Shown in pieces: positions 36,742 through 44,590 of a DNA stretch of 64,000 nt. Numbering within the stretch: the stretch's first letter is position 1; every line of letters starts with the position of its first letter. The translations under genes and the position numbers were made by a program. Source of the DNA: Cyclobacteriaceae bacterium (lineage in GTDB: Bacteria > Bacteroidota > Bacteroidia > Cytophagales > Cyclobacteriaceae). Location of the stretch: contig JAFIEV010000046.1 in NCBI GenBank assembly GCA_020832305.1, positions 186,001-250,000 on the forward strand. The letters run 5' to 3'. Under the pieces are notes generated by a model. That model made no database searches and was not told the origin of the DNA. It saw nothing but the letters and a program-made list of their open reading frames with translations.

Positions 36742-37743
36742 ATGTTAATTATCGAATCCTACACTACCGCCATTATCATGTGTATCATTACTATGATATG
36801 CTGGGGATCCTGGGCCAACACCATGAAGATCACGGGAAGCAAATGGACTTTCCAGTTGTTTTACTGGGATTATTCGCTGGGTGTTTTGCTTCTGTCGCTT
36901 ATCCTTGCATTTACAGCAGGAAGCTTTGGCGAGAGCGGAAGACCCTTTCTCACAGATCTTACCCAGGCAGACCTGTACTATATTTTTCTGGCCTTCCTGG
37001 CAGGCGTTATTTTTAACCTGTCCAATGTACTGCTGGTTACCGTAATTGACCTTGCCGGAATGGCCATAGCCTTTCCCATTGGGGTAGGGCTTGCGCTTGT
37101 AGTCGGGGTTACTTTGGGTTATTTTGTAGACCCTGCAGGTAATCCGGTGCTGATTTTTACAGGCCTTGCAGGGGTTATCCTGGCCATTATTATCGATGGG
37201 ATCGCGTATGGTAAAATACCTTCCGAAGGGAATAAATCCGTGGTAAAAGGCATCCTGATTTCCCTGGTTGTAGGTATTGTTATGGGGGTATTTTATCCCA
37301 TTCTGGTCACATCCTTATCACAGGACCTGGTTAACCCGGAAGTGGGAAAACTAACCCCTTATTCAGCCATTGTAATGTTTGCCCTGGGTTTATTCCTATC
37401 CTCCTTTATCTGGAACTTTTATCTGATGCGCAGGCCAATTGTCGGGGTTAAGGTAAGTTTTAAGGACTATTTTACGCTTGGCACACGGAAGGACCACCTT
37501 GCGGGATTACTGGGCGGGATAATATGGATGTTGGGGTTCTCATTTATGACCCTCGCCCAGGACCAGGCCGGGGCAGCCATTTCGTATGGATTGGGCCAGG
37601 GAGCGACCATGATCGCCGCTTTTTGGGGTGTATTTATCTGGAAAGAATTCAGAACAGCGCCTAAAAGCGTAAATAAACTGCTTGTAGCCATGTTTACCTT
37701 CTTCATCTTGGGACTATCCCTTCTTGTTATTGCAAAACTTTAG
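36742..37743 (+). CDS. GRP/ureide-permease-like inner-membrane transporter
   Basis: A 333-residue integral membrane protein with about ten hydrophobic helices, of the drug/metabolite transporter superfamily, GRP (glucose/ribose porter) or ureide-permease-like branch. Marks: ICWGSWANTMKITGSKWTFQ in the first loop, LFYWDYSLGVLL, NLSNVLLVTVIDLAGMAIAFPIGVG, and ISYGLGQGATMIAAFWGVFIWKEF near the end. It starts 21 nt after the nucleoside-hydrolase gene and is 23 nt before dhaK, so it probably carries the product of periplasmic cleavage into the cytoplasm for phosphorylation. Sugar, polyol or nucleobase/ureide are all possible substrates. Confidence 0.82.
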   Translation: MLIIESYTTAIIMCIITMICWGSWANTMKITGSKWTFQLFYWDYSLGVLLLSLILAFTAGSFGESGRPFLTDLTQADLYYIFLAFLAGVIFNLSNVLLVTVIDLAGMAIAFPIGVGLALVVGVTLGYFVDPAGNPVLIFTGLAGVILAIIIDGIAYGKIPSEGNKSVVKGILISLVVGIVMGVFYPILVTSLSQDLVNPEVGKLTPYSAIVMFALGLFLSSFIWNFYLMRRPIVGVKVSFKDYFTLGTRKDHLAGLLGGIIWMLGFSFMTLAQDQAGAAISYGLGQGATMIAAFWGVFIWKEFRTAPKSVNKLLVAMFTFFILGLSLLVIAKL

Positions 37744-37766
37744 TAAGCATTCAAAATTATACAGCG

Positions 37767-38771
37767 ATGAAAAAAATAATGAATAAAGCCGAGGATTTCG
37801 TAGATGAAATGATTGAAGGAATACTTGCAGCCAATCCCGGTGAATTAGCTACTGTTGCCGACGATTTGAGGTGTGTGGTGAATAAAAATAAAATGGCAGG
37901 TAAAGTAGGTATTGCCACCGGCGGCGGTTCTGGCCACCTGCCTTTGTTTTTGGGATATGTCGGGGATGGCATGCTCGACGGCTGCTCGGTGGGCGGGGTG
38001 TTCCAATCCCCCAGTTCTGTACAGATGCTCGAGGTAACAAAGGCTATTGACCAAGGTGCTGGTGTACTCTACATTTACGGGAATTACGGTGGTGATATAC
38101 TCAATTTTGACATGGCTGCCGAGATGGCAGATGTTGAAGGAATAAGGGTTGAGCAGGTCGTAGCCGGTGAGGACGTGGCTTCGGGTCCAAAAGGAGAAGA
38201 AAGCAAACGCCGGGGCGTAGCGGGAATATTCTATGTGTATAAAATAGCAGGGGCAAAAGCTGCCGAACTGGCTACATTGGATGAAGTTAAAAGAGTGGCC
38301 GCAAAAGCCGCTGCCAATGTACGAACCATGGGGGTAGCCTTATCACCCTGTATTGTCCCGGAAGTTGGAAAACCCTCCTTTACCCTGAATGAGGACGAAA
38401 TGGAGATCGGCATGGGAATACATGGGGAGCCCGGCATACGCAGGGGTAAGCTTAAACCTGCTGATGGCATTGTGGATGAAATGCTTATTCCCATCCTGGA
38501 TGACCTTCCGTACGTAAGGGGCGATGAGGTATCGGTGCTGATCAACGGTTTGGGCGCAACGCCAAAAGAGGAGTTGTATATCATGTACAGATGGGTAGGC
38601 CAGGTTCTGGCGGAGAAAGGGATCAAGGTATTTAAGGTTTATATCGGAGAGTTTGCCACCAGTATGGAAATGGCCGGTGCATCCATATCTCTTATAAAAC
38701 TTGATGATGAACTAAGGGACTTACTCTCAAAGCCTGCACATACGCCGTTTTTCGAACAAAAACAATTATAA
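37767..38771 (+). CDS. DhaK-type kinase subunit (dihydroxyacetone/tetrulose kinase, substrate-binding)
   Basis: A 334-residue DhaK-family protein that binds a small ketose covalently through a histidine and passes it to DhaL for phosphorylation. Key elements: GIATGGGSGHLPLFLGYVG (the GSGH histidine), GNYGGDILNFDMA (substrate-binding Asp), AGEDVASGPKG and GIHGEPGIRRG (the histidine that forms the hemiaminal bond). The GSGHLPLF stretch departs from GSGHEPAH of classic dihydroxyacetone kinases. Members of this branch have been tied to erythrulose-type ketotetrose kinases, so the substrate may not be dihydroxyacetone. It ends 2 nt before dhaL. No PTS DhaM-like subunit is present nearby. Confidence 0.88.
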   Translation: MKKIMNKAEDFVDEMIEGILAANPGELATVADDLRCVVNKNKMAGKVGIATGGGSGHLPLFLGYVGDGMLDGCSVGGVFQSPSSVQMLEVTKAIDQGAGVLYIYGNYGGDILNFDMAAEMADVEGIRVEQVVAGEDVASGPKGEESKRRGVAGIFYVYKIAGAKAAELATLDEVKRVAAKAAANVRTMGVALSPCIVPEVGKPSFTLNEDEMEIGMGIHGEPGIRRGKLKPADGIVDEMLIPILDDLPYVRGDEVSVLINGLGATPKEELYIMYRWVGQVLAEKGIKVFKVYIGEFATSMEMAGASISLIKLDDELRDLLSKPAHTPFFEQKQL

Positions 38772-38773
38772 AA

Positions 38774-39409
38774 ATGACAAGCATAGACATTGATGCTTTG
38801 AAGAACATCTTCGGCCACCTGAAGAGGATAATGGATGAAAACCGTGAGATGCTGATTGAACTGGATAGCGTCATGGGAGACGGTGACCTGGGTATCACCA
38901 TGCAGAAAGCCTTTACTGCTGCCCACACGGAGGTACAGGGATTTACGGGCAAAGAGTCGGGTCAGTTGCTACTGAAAGCAGGGATGAAAATAGCGCAGGC
39001 TGCCCCCTCAACCATGGGCACATTGGTGGCCATGGGTTTTATGAAGGGAGGCAAATCCATTTTGAAAACGGAAGAAATATCCCTGTCTGAACTTTCGGTC
39101 TTTTTCAGGGCCTTTGCCAACGGCATTATGGATGCGGGCAAAACAAAACCTGGAAATAAGACCATTATAGACGCACTGGATCCTGCTGCCAAGGCCCTGG
39201 AAGAAGCCTCAGTGGAGGGTAAAAATGTAGCTGATGGGATACAAATGGCCTATACGGCAGCCCGGGAGGGTGTTGAGAATACGAAAAGCATGAAGGCACA
39301 GCACGGCAGGGCGGCATACTATCAGGAAAAGTCAATTGGGGTTACAGATGCCGGAGCCACAGTGGCTGCGCTTATTTTAAAGGGTTTTTATCTTGGGGTC
39401 AGGGAGTAA
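38774..39409 (+). CDS. DhaL-type kinase subunit (nucleotide-binding)
   Basis: A 211-residue DhaL-family helical barrel that binds nucleotide through magnesium. The Asp cluster is intact (LDSVMGDGDLGITMQKAF). The phosphate-binding loop usually written GGASGPLYG is replaced by PSTMGTLVAMGF, a marked departure from PTS-dependent DhaL. The C-terminus (YYQEKSIGVTDAGATVAALI) matches the usual RASYLGERS..DPGA region loosely. With DhaK it should form a kinase; whether the phosphate donor is ATP or a phosphotransferase protein is not decided by the sequence, but no PTS gene is visible. Start ATG is 2 nt after the dhaK stop. Confidence 0.86.
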   Translation: MTSIDIDALKNIFGHLKRIMDENREMLIELDSVMGDGDLGITMQKAFTAAHTEVQGFTGKESGQLLLKAGMKIAQAAPSTMGTLVAMGFMKGGKSILKTEEISLSELSVFFRAFANGIMDAGKTKPGNKTIIDALDPAAKALEEASVEGKNVADGIQMAYTAAREGVENTKSMKAQHGRAAYYQEKSIGVTDAGATVAALILKGFYLGVRE

Positions 39410-39490
39410 TGCGGATGGGTGAAATTTCGCAGGCAATCCCGAAAACCTGAAAACATCATTTTATATTGTGTAATCATAATATCAATTAAG

Positions 39491-41023
39491 ATGAAGAAAA
39501 TACTGGGTTTAATGTTTTTTGTTTTAGCTTTTTTAGCTGGATGCAAAACAAGCGATACCCTGGAAGAGGGAAAGCCCCGCATACTCATAACCACTGATGG
39601 TGAGGTTGATGATATGAACGGGTTTCTCAGATTTCTTCTATACTCCAATGAGTTCGATATTCAAGGGCTTGTTTATAGCAGTTCACAATGGCATTATGCC
39701 GGAGATGGTGAAGGAACACTGTTTACATCAGGGATGCCCAATACTGCAAGTCGTTACGGTGAAAGAACTGAACTGAGATGGACCGGTACAGAATGGATGC
39801 AGGACTTTATCGATCTTTATGCTGAGGTGTACGATAATCTCCTTTTGCATGACGAATCCTACCCATCACCGGATTATCTCAAAAGCCTTATCAGAGTTGG
39901 GAATATTGAGTTCGAAGGTGAAATGGAGAAGGTAACAGAGGGATCGGAACTGATAAAGGAGATATTGCTTGATGACAAACCAGGCCCGGTTTATGTTCAG
40001 GCATGGGGCGGCACCAATACCCTGGCCCGTGCTTTAAAATCGATTGAGGAGAAGTATAAGGGTACAGCCCATTGGCAGGATATCCACACTAAAGTATCAG
40101 ATAAGGCAGTTGTTTATATTATCCTGGACCAGGATGTTACCTTCAAAGAATACATACTCCCAAATTGGCCCGGGATAAAAACTATTTATAACCGCTCCCA
40201 ACCTGCGGGCTTTGCTTATAGCTGGCGCGAAATTGCACCGGAGCAGTTTCATCAGTATATGGACGGAAACTGGTTCAGGGAGAATATCAAATATAACCGT
40301 GGCCCCTTAATGGCAAGGTATTTTACCTATGATGATGGACAGCGGGTTGAGGGCGATTATGATGTTGATTACCACGACTTTAATTTAGCTCCTAATTATG
40401 TTGAGAGGGGACATATCCGGTATGATTTGATTTCGGAGTGGGATACTCCCGCCTGGTTGAATGTATTGGATTTTCGCGTTGGACTAAGACATGTTGATAA
40501 TCCGGGTTACGGAGGTTTAGGAGGCCGTTTTGTCCAGTCTCAAAAAAACCCCGGTGTATGGGCAGATATTTGGGAAGATGTATCAACGGTTACCGATTAT
40601 AATTCCTTCACTGATGAATGGAACTCTTCCTATCCCCAAATGAGGTGGATACCGATGCTTCAGAACGATTTTGCAGCAAGAGCTGAATGGTGTGTCAAGG
40701 ATTACGAAAATGCCAACCATCCTCCTATTGTGAAACTGAATCATCCCAATGAACTGAATGCAGGCATTGGTGATGTAGTGAAATTAAGCGGTACCGCTAC
40801 TGACCCGGATGGAGACCTTTTGAATTATCTCTGGTGGCAGTATGTAGAGCCAGGCACCTATGAAAATAAGGTGGCGATTGAAAATCCAAAAACCAAAGAG
40901 GCCTCATTTGTCGTTCCGTCTGATGCTGCTTCAGGTGATACTTTCCACATAATTCTTGAGGTAACAGATTCAGGGAAAAATCCTCTTACCAGATTTCAGC
41001 GTGTTGTGGTTACAGTGGTTTAG
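39491..41023 (+). CDS. DUF1593 nucleoside-hydrolase-like secreted lipoprotein
   Basis: A 510-residue lipoprotein (Cys18, AFLAGC) with an N-terminal DUF1593 (Sde182-type nucleoside-hydrolase-like) domain, about 30-340, and a C-terminal Ig/PKD-like domain, about 410-510 (KLSGTATDPDGDLLNYLWW). The nucleoside-hydrolase Asp cluster is visible as ILITTDGEVDDMNGF; VYVQAWGGTNTLARALK and WIPMLQNDFAARAEWCVKDY are family marks. The ATG at 39491 is used because the lipoprotein signal starts there. Family members bind or cut plant-wall-type carbohydrates in some reports, but activity is poorly defined. It follows dhaL by 81 nt. Confidence 0.86.
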   Translation: MKKILGLMFFVLAFLAGCKTSDTLEEGKPRILITTDGEVDDMNGFLRFLLYSNEFDIQGLVYSSSQWHYAGDGEGTLFTSGMPNTASRYGERTELRWTGTEWMQDFIDLYAEVYDNLLLHDESYPSPDYLKSLIRVGNIEFEGEMEKVTEGSELIKEILLDDKPGPVYVQAWGGTNTLARALKSIEEKYKGTAHWQDIHTKVSDKAVVYIILDQDVTFKEYILPNWPGIKTIYNRSQPAGFAYSWREIAPEQFHQYMDGNWFRENIKYNRGPLMARYFTYDDGQRVEGDYDVDYHDFNLAPNYVERGHIRYDLISEWDTPAWLNVLDFRVGLRHVDNPGYGGLGGRFVQSQKNPGVWADIWEDVSTVTDYNSFTDEWNSSYPQMRWIPMLQNDFAARAEWCVKDYENANHPPIVKLNHPNELNAGIGDVVKLSGTATDPDGDLLNYLWWQYVEPGTYENKVAIENPKTKEASFVVPSDAASGDTFHIILEVTDSGKNPLTRFQRVVVTVV

Positions 41024-41058
41024 AGTAAATTGTTCAGTGTTCCACCAATTAAAGGATT

Positions 41059-41205
41059 GTGCTCAACCAACCGGTTCGTATTTCCAGTGTTAAAGGGGAT
41101 ATACAGATTCCCGGGGCCAGCACTGACCTAAGGCCCATAAAACCAGGAGAAAAAGTGACTGTGGCTTTAGATGGCAAAAATCCTGTGATTATACGCAATG
41201 ATTAA
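41059..41205 (+). pseudogene. C-terminal remnant of an unrecognised secreted enzyme
   Basis: Between the two DUF1593 genes one frame reads VLNQPVRISSVKGDIQIPG and then a Pro/Gly/Lys-turn beta segment ending KNPVIIRND and TAA. An in-frame stop lies three codons before. The text has protein-like composition (alternating hydrophobic strands, PGE turn) resembling the closing beta-sandwich of glycoside hydrolases, with no start codon context. It looks like the last ~48 codons of a gene whose body was deleted. The parent gene cannot be named. Confidence 0.5.
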
Positions 41206-41240
41206 GGCAATGTGATATATTACAATTAAATAAATATATT

Positions 41241-42680
41241 ATGAAAGTTAAGAACCTGATTATTCTGGCTTTATTATTGGTCCTGTCAACAGGTATTCAT
41301 GCTCAATCCTCTGGCAAGCATCGGATAATTGTTCTCACAGATATAACCAACGAACCCGATGATGCGCAGTCATTGATACGTTTTCTCACCTATGCCCACA
41401 TGTGGGATGTGGAGGGATTGGTGGCCACAACAAGCATTTGGCTGCACAACCAGATTGGCGACCAGCGAATTTATGAAATACTTGAAGCTTATGGGAAGGT
41501 ACACAGCAACCTGATAAAACACGAACCTGGCTATCCCACACAGGAGTTCCTGAAAAGCGTGGTAAAAAAAGGAGGTACCAAATACGGAATGAATGGAGTG
41601 GGTGAAGGTGAAGACAGTGAAGGATCTGAATGGATCATTTCCATGCTTAAAAAACCAGATCCGCGGCCTGTATGGGTGCTTTTGTGGGGTGGTTCGAATA
41701 CGCTTGCACAGGCTTTATGGAAAATAGACCAGACCATGCCACGGGCTGAGCGGGATCATCTGATCAGCAAGCTCAGGGTATATGCCATTTCAGACCAGGA
41801 CAATGCAGCCCCATGGATCAGGCAAACTTTTCCCAATTTGTTTTATATCGTAAGTCCTGGTTTTCAGGAAGGCAACGAGCGGGGTTACCGCCATGCCACA
41901 TGGATCGGAATTTCAGGCGAAAGATGGTACGATTTCCCCAGTGGAGCAGACACTACCATTGTGAGCAATCAGTGGATAAAAGAGAATATCCATGCCATGG
42001 GAGGTCCCTTGGGTGCGCAATATGAATACACAGAATATATTATGGAGAGTGATTCACCGTCTTTTCTTCACCTTGTCGAAAATGGGCTGGGAGTATCCGA
42101 AAGACCCGATTACGGATCCTGGGGAGGGCGATACGAATTATATATCCCTCATTACCGCAAGTTCTTCCACCAGCCGGAAACACGGCCCATCTGGACCAAC
42201 ATCGAAGATATGGTTATCGTGGATGGAGTTTCATATATTTCTGATCAGGCAACCATATGGAGGTGGCGTGAGGCAATTCAGAACGACTTTGCTGCCCGCA
42301 TTCAATGGGCTACCAAAAGTTATGCTGATGCCAATCACCCTCCCGTTGCAAAACTGGCTCACGATAATGTACTTACGGTAAGAAGCGGACAGAACGTACA
42401 TTTTGACGCATCCCCGTCGTCAGACCCTGATGGGGATCAACTCAACTTCCATTGGTTTATGTACCTCGAACCCGGCACCTGGTCGCTTCAAAGGGATATG
42501 ATGACGGTTGACGGCCGAAGCTTTATTCTCAATATTGAAGGACATAAAAAGCCTGTAGCATCCTTTACCGCACCTAAAGTATCACGCCCTGAGGAAATCC
42601 ACATCATTCTTGAAGTTACTGATTCCGGCACACCGGCTCTGACAAGATACCAGAGAGTGATTTTGAATGTTTTACCATAA
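41241..42680 (+). CDS. DUF1593 nucleoside-hydrolase-like secreted protein
   Basis: A 479-residue secreted protein, signal peptide about 1-21 (LLLVLSTGIHA). DUF1593 domain about 25-320 with a changed Asp cluster (RIIVLTDITNEPDDAQSLIRF), then VWVLLWGGSNTLAQAL and IQNDFAARIQWATKSY; C-terminal Ig-like domain about 370-479 (VHFDASPSSDPDGDQLNFHW, IHIILEVTDSGTPALTRYQR). Paralogue of the gene at 39491, but diverged in the Asp cluster (TDITNEPDD against TDGEVDD), so the two probably handle different linkages. It ends within the leader of the SGNH gene and is co-oriented. Confidence 0.87.
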   Translation: MKVKNLIILALLLVLSTGIHAQSSGKHRIIVLTDITNEPDDAQSLIRFLTYAHMWDVEGLVATTSIWLHNQIGDQRIYEILEAYGKVHSNLIKHEPGYPTQEFLKSVVKKGGTKYGMNGVGEGEDSEGSEWIISMLKKPDPRPVWVLLWGGSNTLAQALWKIDQTMPRAERDHLISKLRVYAISDQDNAAPWIRQTFPNLFYIVSPGFQEGNERGYRHATWIGISGERWYDFPSGADTTIVSNQWIKENIHAMGGPLGAQYEYTEYIMESDSPSFLHLVENGLGVSERPDYGSWGGRYELYIPHYRKFFHQPETRPIWTNIEDMVIVDGVSYISDQATIWRWREAIQNDFAARIQWATKSYADANHPPVAKLAHDNVLTVRSGQNVHFDASPSSDPDGDQLNFHWFMYLEPGTWSLQRDMMTVDGRSFILNIEGHKKPVASFTAPKVSRPEEIHIILEVTDSGTPALTRYQRVILNVLP

Positions 42681-42702
42681 ACAGTCCATCAAAATTGTAA
42701 TC

Positions 42703-44118
42703 ATGAGAAAAAATATAATAATCGTTTTCAGTATAGTCATTTCTTCAATTCGGAGCTTTGGCCAATCCGGCGATTTTCACATGCCGAACAACATTGGAGA
42801 CCCCGAACAATTCGGGGTTCACATACAGCGAACAATGGCTTTACTGCAAAACAGTACACCGGAACAGCAAAATACAGTACGCATTCTGTTTTATGGGCAG
42901 TCAATCACCGAAGGCGATTGGTGGAAAATTGTAAGAGATGATCTTGTAGAACGGTTCCCAAATGCGAATCTGATTATTGAAAACCTTGCATTGGGAGGAT
43001 ATGCTTCCCAAATACTTGTAAAAACGGCCGAAACCGACCTCTATCCCTATCAGCCGGATCTCTTGATTTTTCATGTATACGGTTCTCATCATGCTTATGA
43101 AAATATCATCCAAAGGGTAAGAGAGCGCACAACTTCGGAAATTTTGATTCAATCCGACCATTATTCAGCAGATCATGACCTGAATGAGGAGCGGAATAAT
43201 GAAAATCTTACGCCGGATAACTGGACGCCATGGTGGAATTATGTTTTTCTGCCGGAAATTGCCAAAAGGTATGATGCTACACTTACCGCACAGCGCGATC
43301 TCTGGAGACAATATCTGATTGATAATGATCTGGATCCACAAGAATTGCTGACTGATAATGTACATGCCAATGACCACGGCAATTTTTTGATGGCTGAGCT
43401 GCTAAAACCCCACCTGCTTTACCGGCCAGAGCTTGAAGTTCCCAGAGCCAAAAGTCCGTTTGACAATGAATGGATTCAAACATTAAATGCAGATAAATTA
43501 ATAACGTCAGATAGTGATTCCATATCCTTCAGGTTCAAAGGAAATCGGGTAGATTTGATTGCGGGTCCTGGAGGTACGGATCAGATTGATATCTGGATTA
43601 ATCATCGCAAGCCTTCCCAACATCCCGGGCTTTACGGTTTTACACGAACCACTCCCTATCCCGATTCCAAATGGCCGCTCATTACCCTTGTAGAATCCAA
43701 AGCACCATTGGAGCTTGAGACATGGACGGTAACCCTTCACGACATTTCTGATGACGTCAGTGAATTCAGGTTTAATCTGCATGGGTCTAAAACGGGCTTT
43801 GACGGGTCTGGACACTCAAATGAGCGATTTATATCCAATTCAGAGCGGATTATAATCGACCCTGAGAACTGGAACATTAAACGCTCAATGCAGACCTTTG
43901 GCGGAGAACTGCAAGAAGGGTTCGAAATCAGTTGGGATGTGCTTCCTTACTTTAAAGACCAGGTTTCGGTCCCCGCATCTTCCAATCCCGCTGTCGAAAA
44001 CAGAATAACCGTTGTACAAGGTCTCTCCTCTGGCGAACATGTGATTACGCTCACCGGGCATGGGATATCTTTATTAAAAGCCATCAGGATTTATCACCCG
44101 CCTTTATTGAATAAATGA
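42703..44118 (+). CDS. SGNH/GDSL-type secreted esterase
   Basis: A 471-residue secreted protein with a signal peptide (about 1-20) and an SGNH hydrolase domain (about 55-240). Block I is ILFYGQSITEG with nucleophile Ser67; block II glycine lies in LALGGYAS; block III has YGSHH; block V is DNVHANDHGN giving Asp218 and His221. A C-terminal beta-rich region (about 250-471) may bind carbohydrate. Such enzymes usually remove acetyl groups from polysaccharides. The ATG at 42703 is chosen for the signal peptide; the frame extends back into the preceding gene. It is the last gene of the cargo block. Confidence 0.85.
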   Translation: MRKNIIIVFSIVISSIRSFGQSGDFHMPNNIGDPEQFGVHIQRTMALLQNSTPEQQNTVRILFYGQSITEGDWWKIVRDDLVERFPNANLIIENLALGGYASQILVKTAETDLYPYQPDLLIFHVYGSHHAYENIIQRVRERTTSEILIQSDHYSADHDLNEERNNENLTPDNWTPWWNYVFLPEIAKRYDATLTAQRDLWRQYLIDNDLDPQELLTDNVHANDHGNFLMAELLKPHLLYRPELEVPRAKSPFDNEWIQTLNADKLITSDSDSISFRFKGNRVDLIAGPGGTDQIDIWINHRKPSQHPGLYGFTRTTPYPDSKWPLITLVESKAPLELETWTVTLHDISDDVSEFRFNLHGSKTGFDGSGHSNERFISNSERIIIDPENWNIKRSMQTFGGELQEGFEISWDVLPYFKDQVSVPASSNPAVENRITVVQGLSSGEHVITLTGHGISLLKAIRIYHPPLLNK

Positions 44119-44177
44119 TTAGGCTGAGGCTCAACTTCAATTCTAAACCACATCAAGAACTTAAACAATTTGAAAGA

Positions 44178-44425
44178 TGATTAAAGGCGTAAACCGTTAA
44201 CCCACGAAAATATTCACTTACATTCTCGCCTTCATTTTGCTATTAACACTATTTGCGCAGAATCCTATTGTTCCCCCGGGTGTTTACATAGCCGACCCTG
44301 ATGTTGCAGGAATAGATAGTACCGGTCATGATATATCAGATATTGATGATCTGGCAGCTTTGACCATTTTGAATGCATTGGCAAATAAAAAATTAATTGG
44401 AATTATATGTCATAAACCAGAATAA
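44178..44425 (+). pseudogene. Decayed copy of the nucleoside-hydrolase-like gene at 35650
   Basis: In one frame it reads MIKGVNR, a TAA stop, then PTKIFTYILAFILLLTLFAQ (a signal-peptide-like stretch), DPDVAGIDSTGHDISDIDD and DLAALTILNALANKKLIGI, ending ICHKPE. This matches both ends of the 35650 gene (DSTGRDISDIDDLAAL near the N-terminus, ICHKPK at the C-terminus) with the middle 284 codons absent. The join lies at TTAT, which occurs at both deletion edges in the intact gene (35846-35849 and 36698-36701), i.e. an 852-nt in-frame deletion. With an early stop and no catalytic body it cannot be functional. Confidence 0.88.
44329..44399 (+). repeat. 71-bp exact direct repeat, copy 2
   Basis: Identical to 35772-35842. 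Lies inside the remnant gene. Outside this stretch the two copies differ, including the signal-peptide regions, which are unlike each other. Confidence 0.95.
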
Positions 44426-44528
44426 TTATTTTAATTCTCCACTCGGATTAGCCGGATGCTTAGCAGAGCCTATCAAGCTGTTATTGCAATGAACAAGGAG
44501 TTTCAAAGACATAAACAAGCAAATAAAA

Positions 44529-44557
44529 AAAGAGGCTTTTAGAACAAAAGCCTCTTT
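44529..44557. terminator. Bidirectional intrinsic terminator
   Basis: AAAGAGGCTTTT (44529-44540), 5-nt loop, AAAAGCCTCTTT (44546-44557). On the minus strand a U-rich tail follows (TTTTATTTG), so it ends the EF-G-like gene; on the plus strand it may stop transcripts from the cargo block. Confidence 0.85.
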
Positions 44558-44590
44558 AACCTTTTTAATTATTCGAATGGATCAATCCGA

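Noticed and set aside
35772-44399. Composite transposon or integrated element bounded by direct repeats
   Set aside because: The 71-bp repeats are parts of paralogous coding sequence; no transposase, integrase, terminal inverted repeats or target duplication was found.
44237-44425. Small protein gene of 62 codons
   Set aside because: It is the tail part of a decayed nucleoside-hydrolase-like copy with an upstream in-frame stop; treated as pseudogene.
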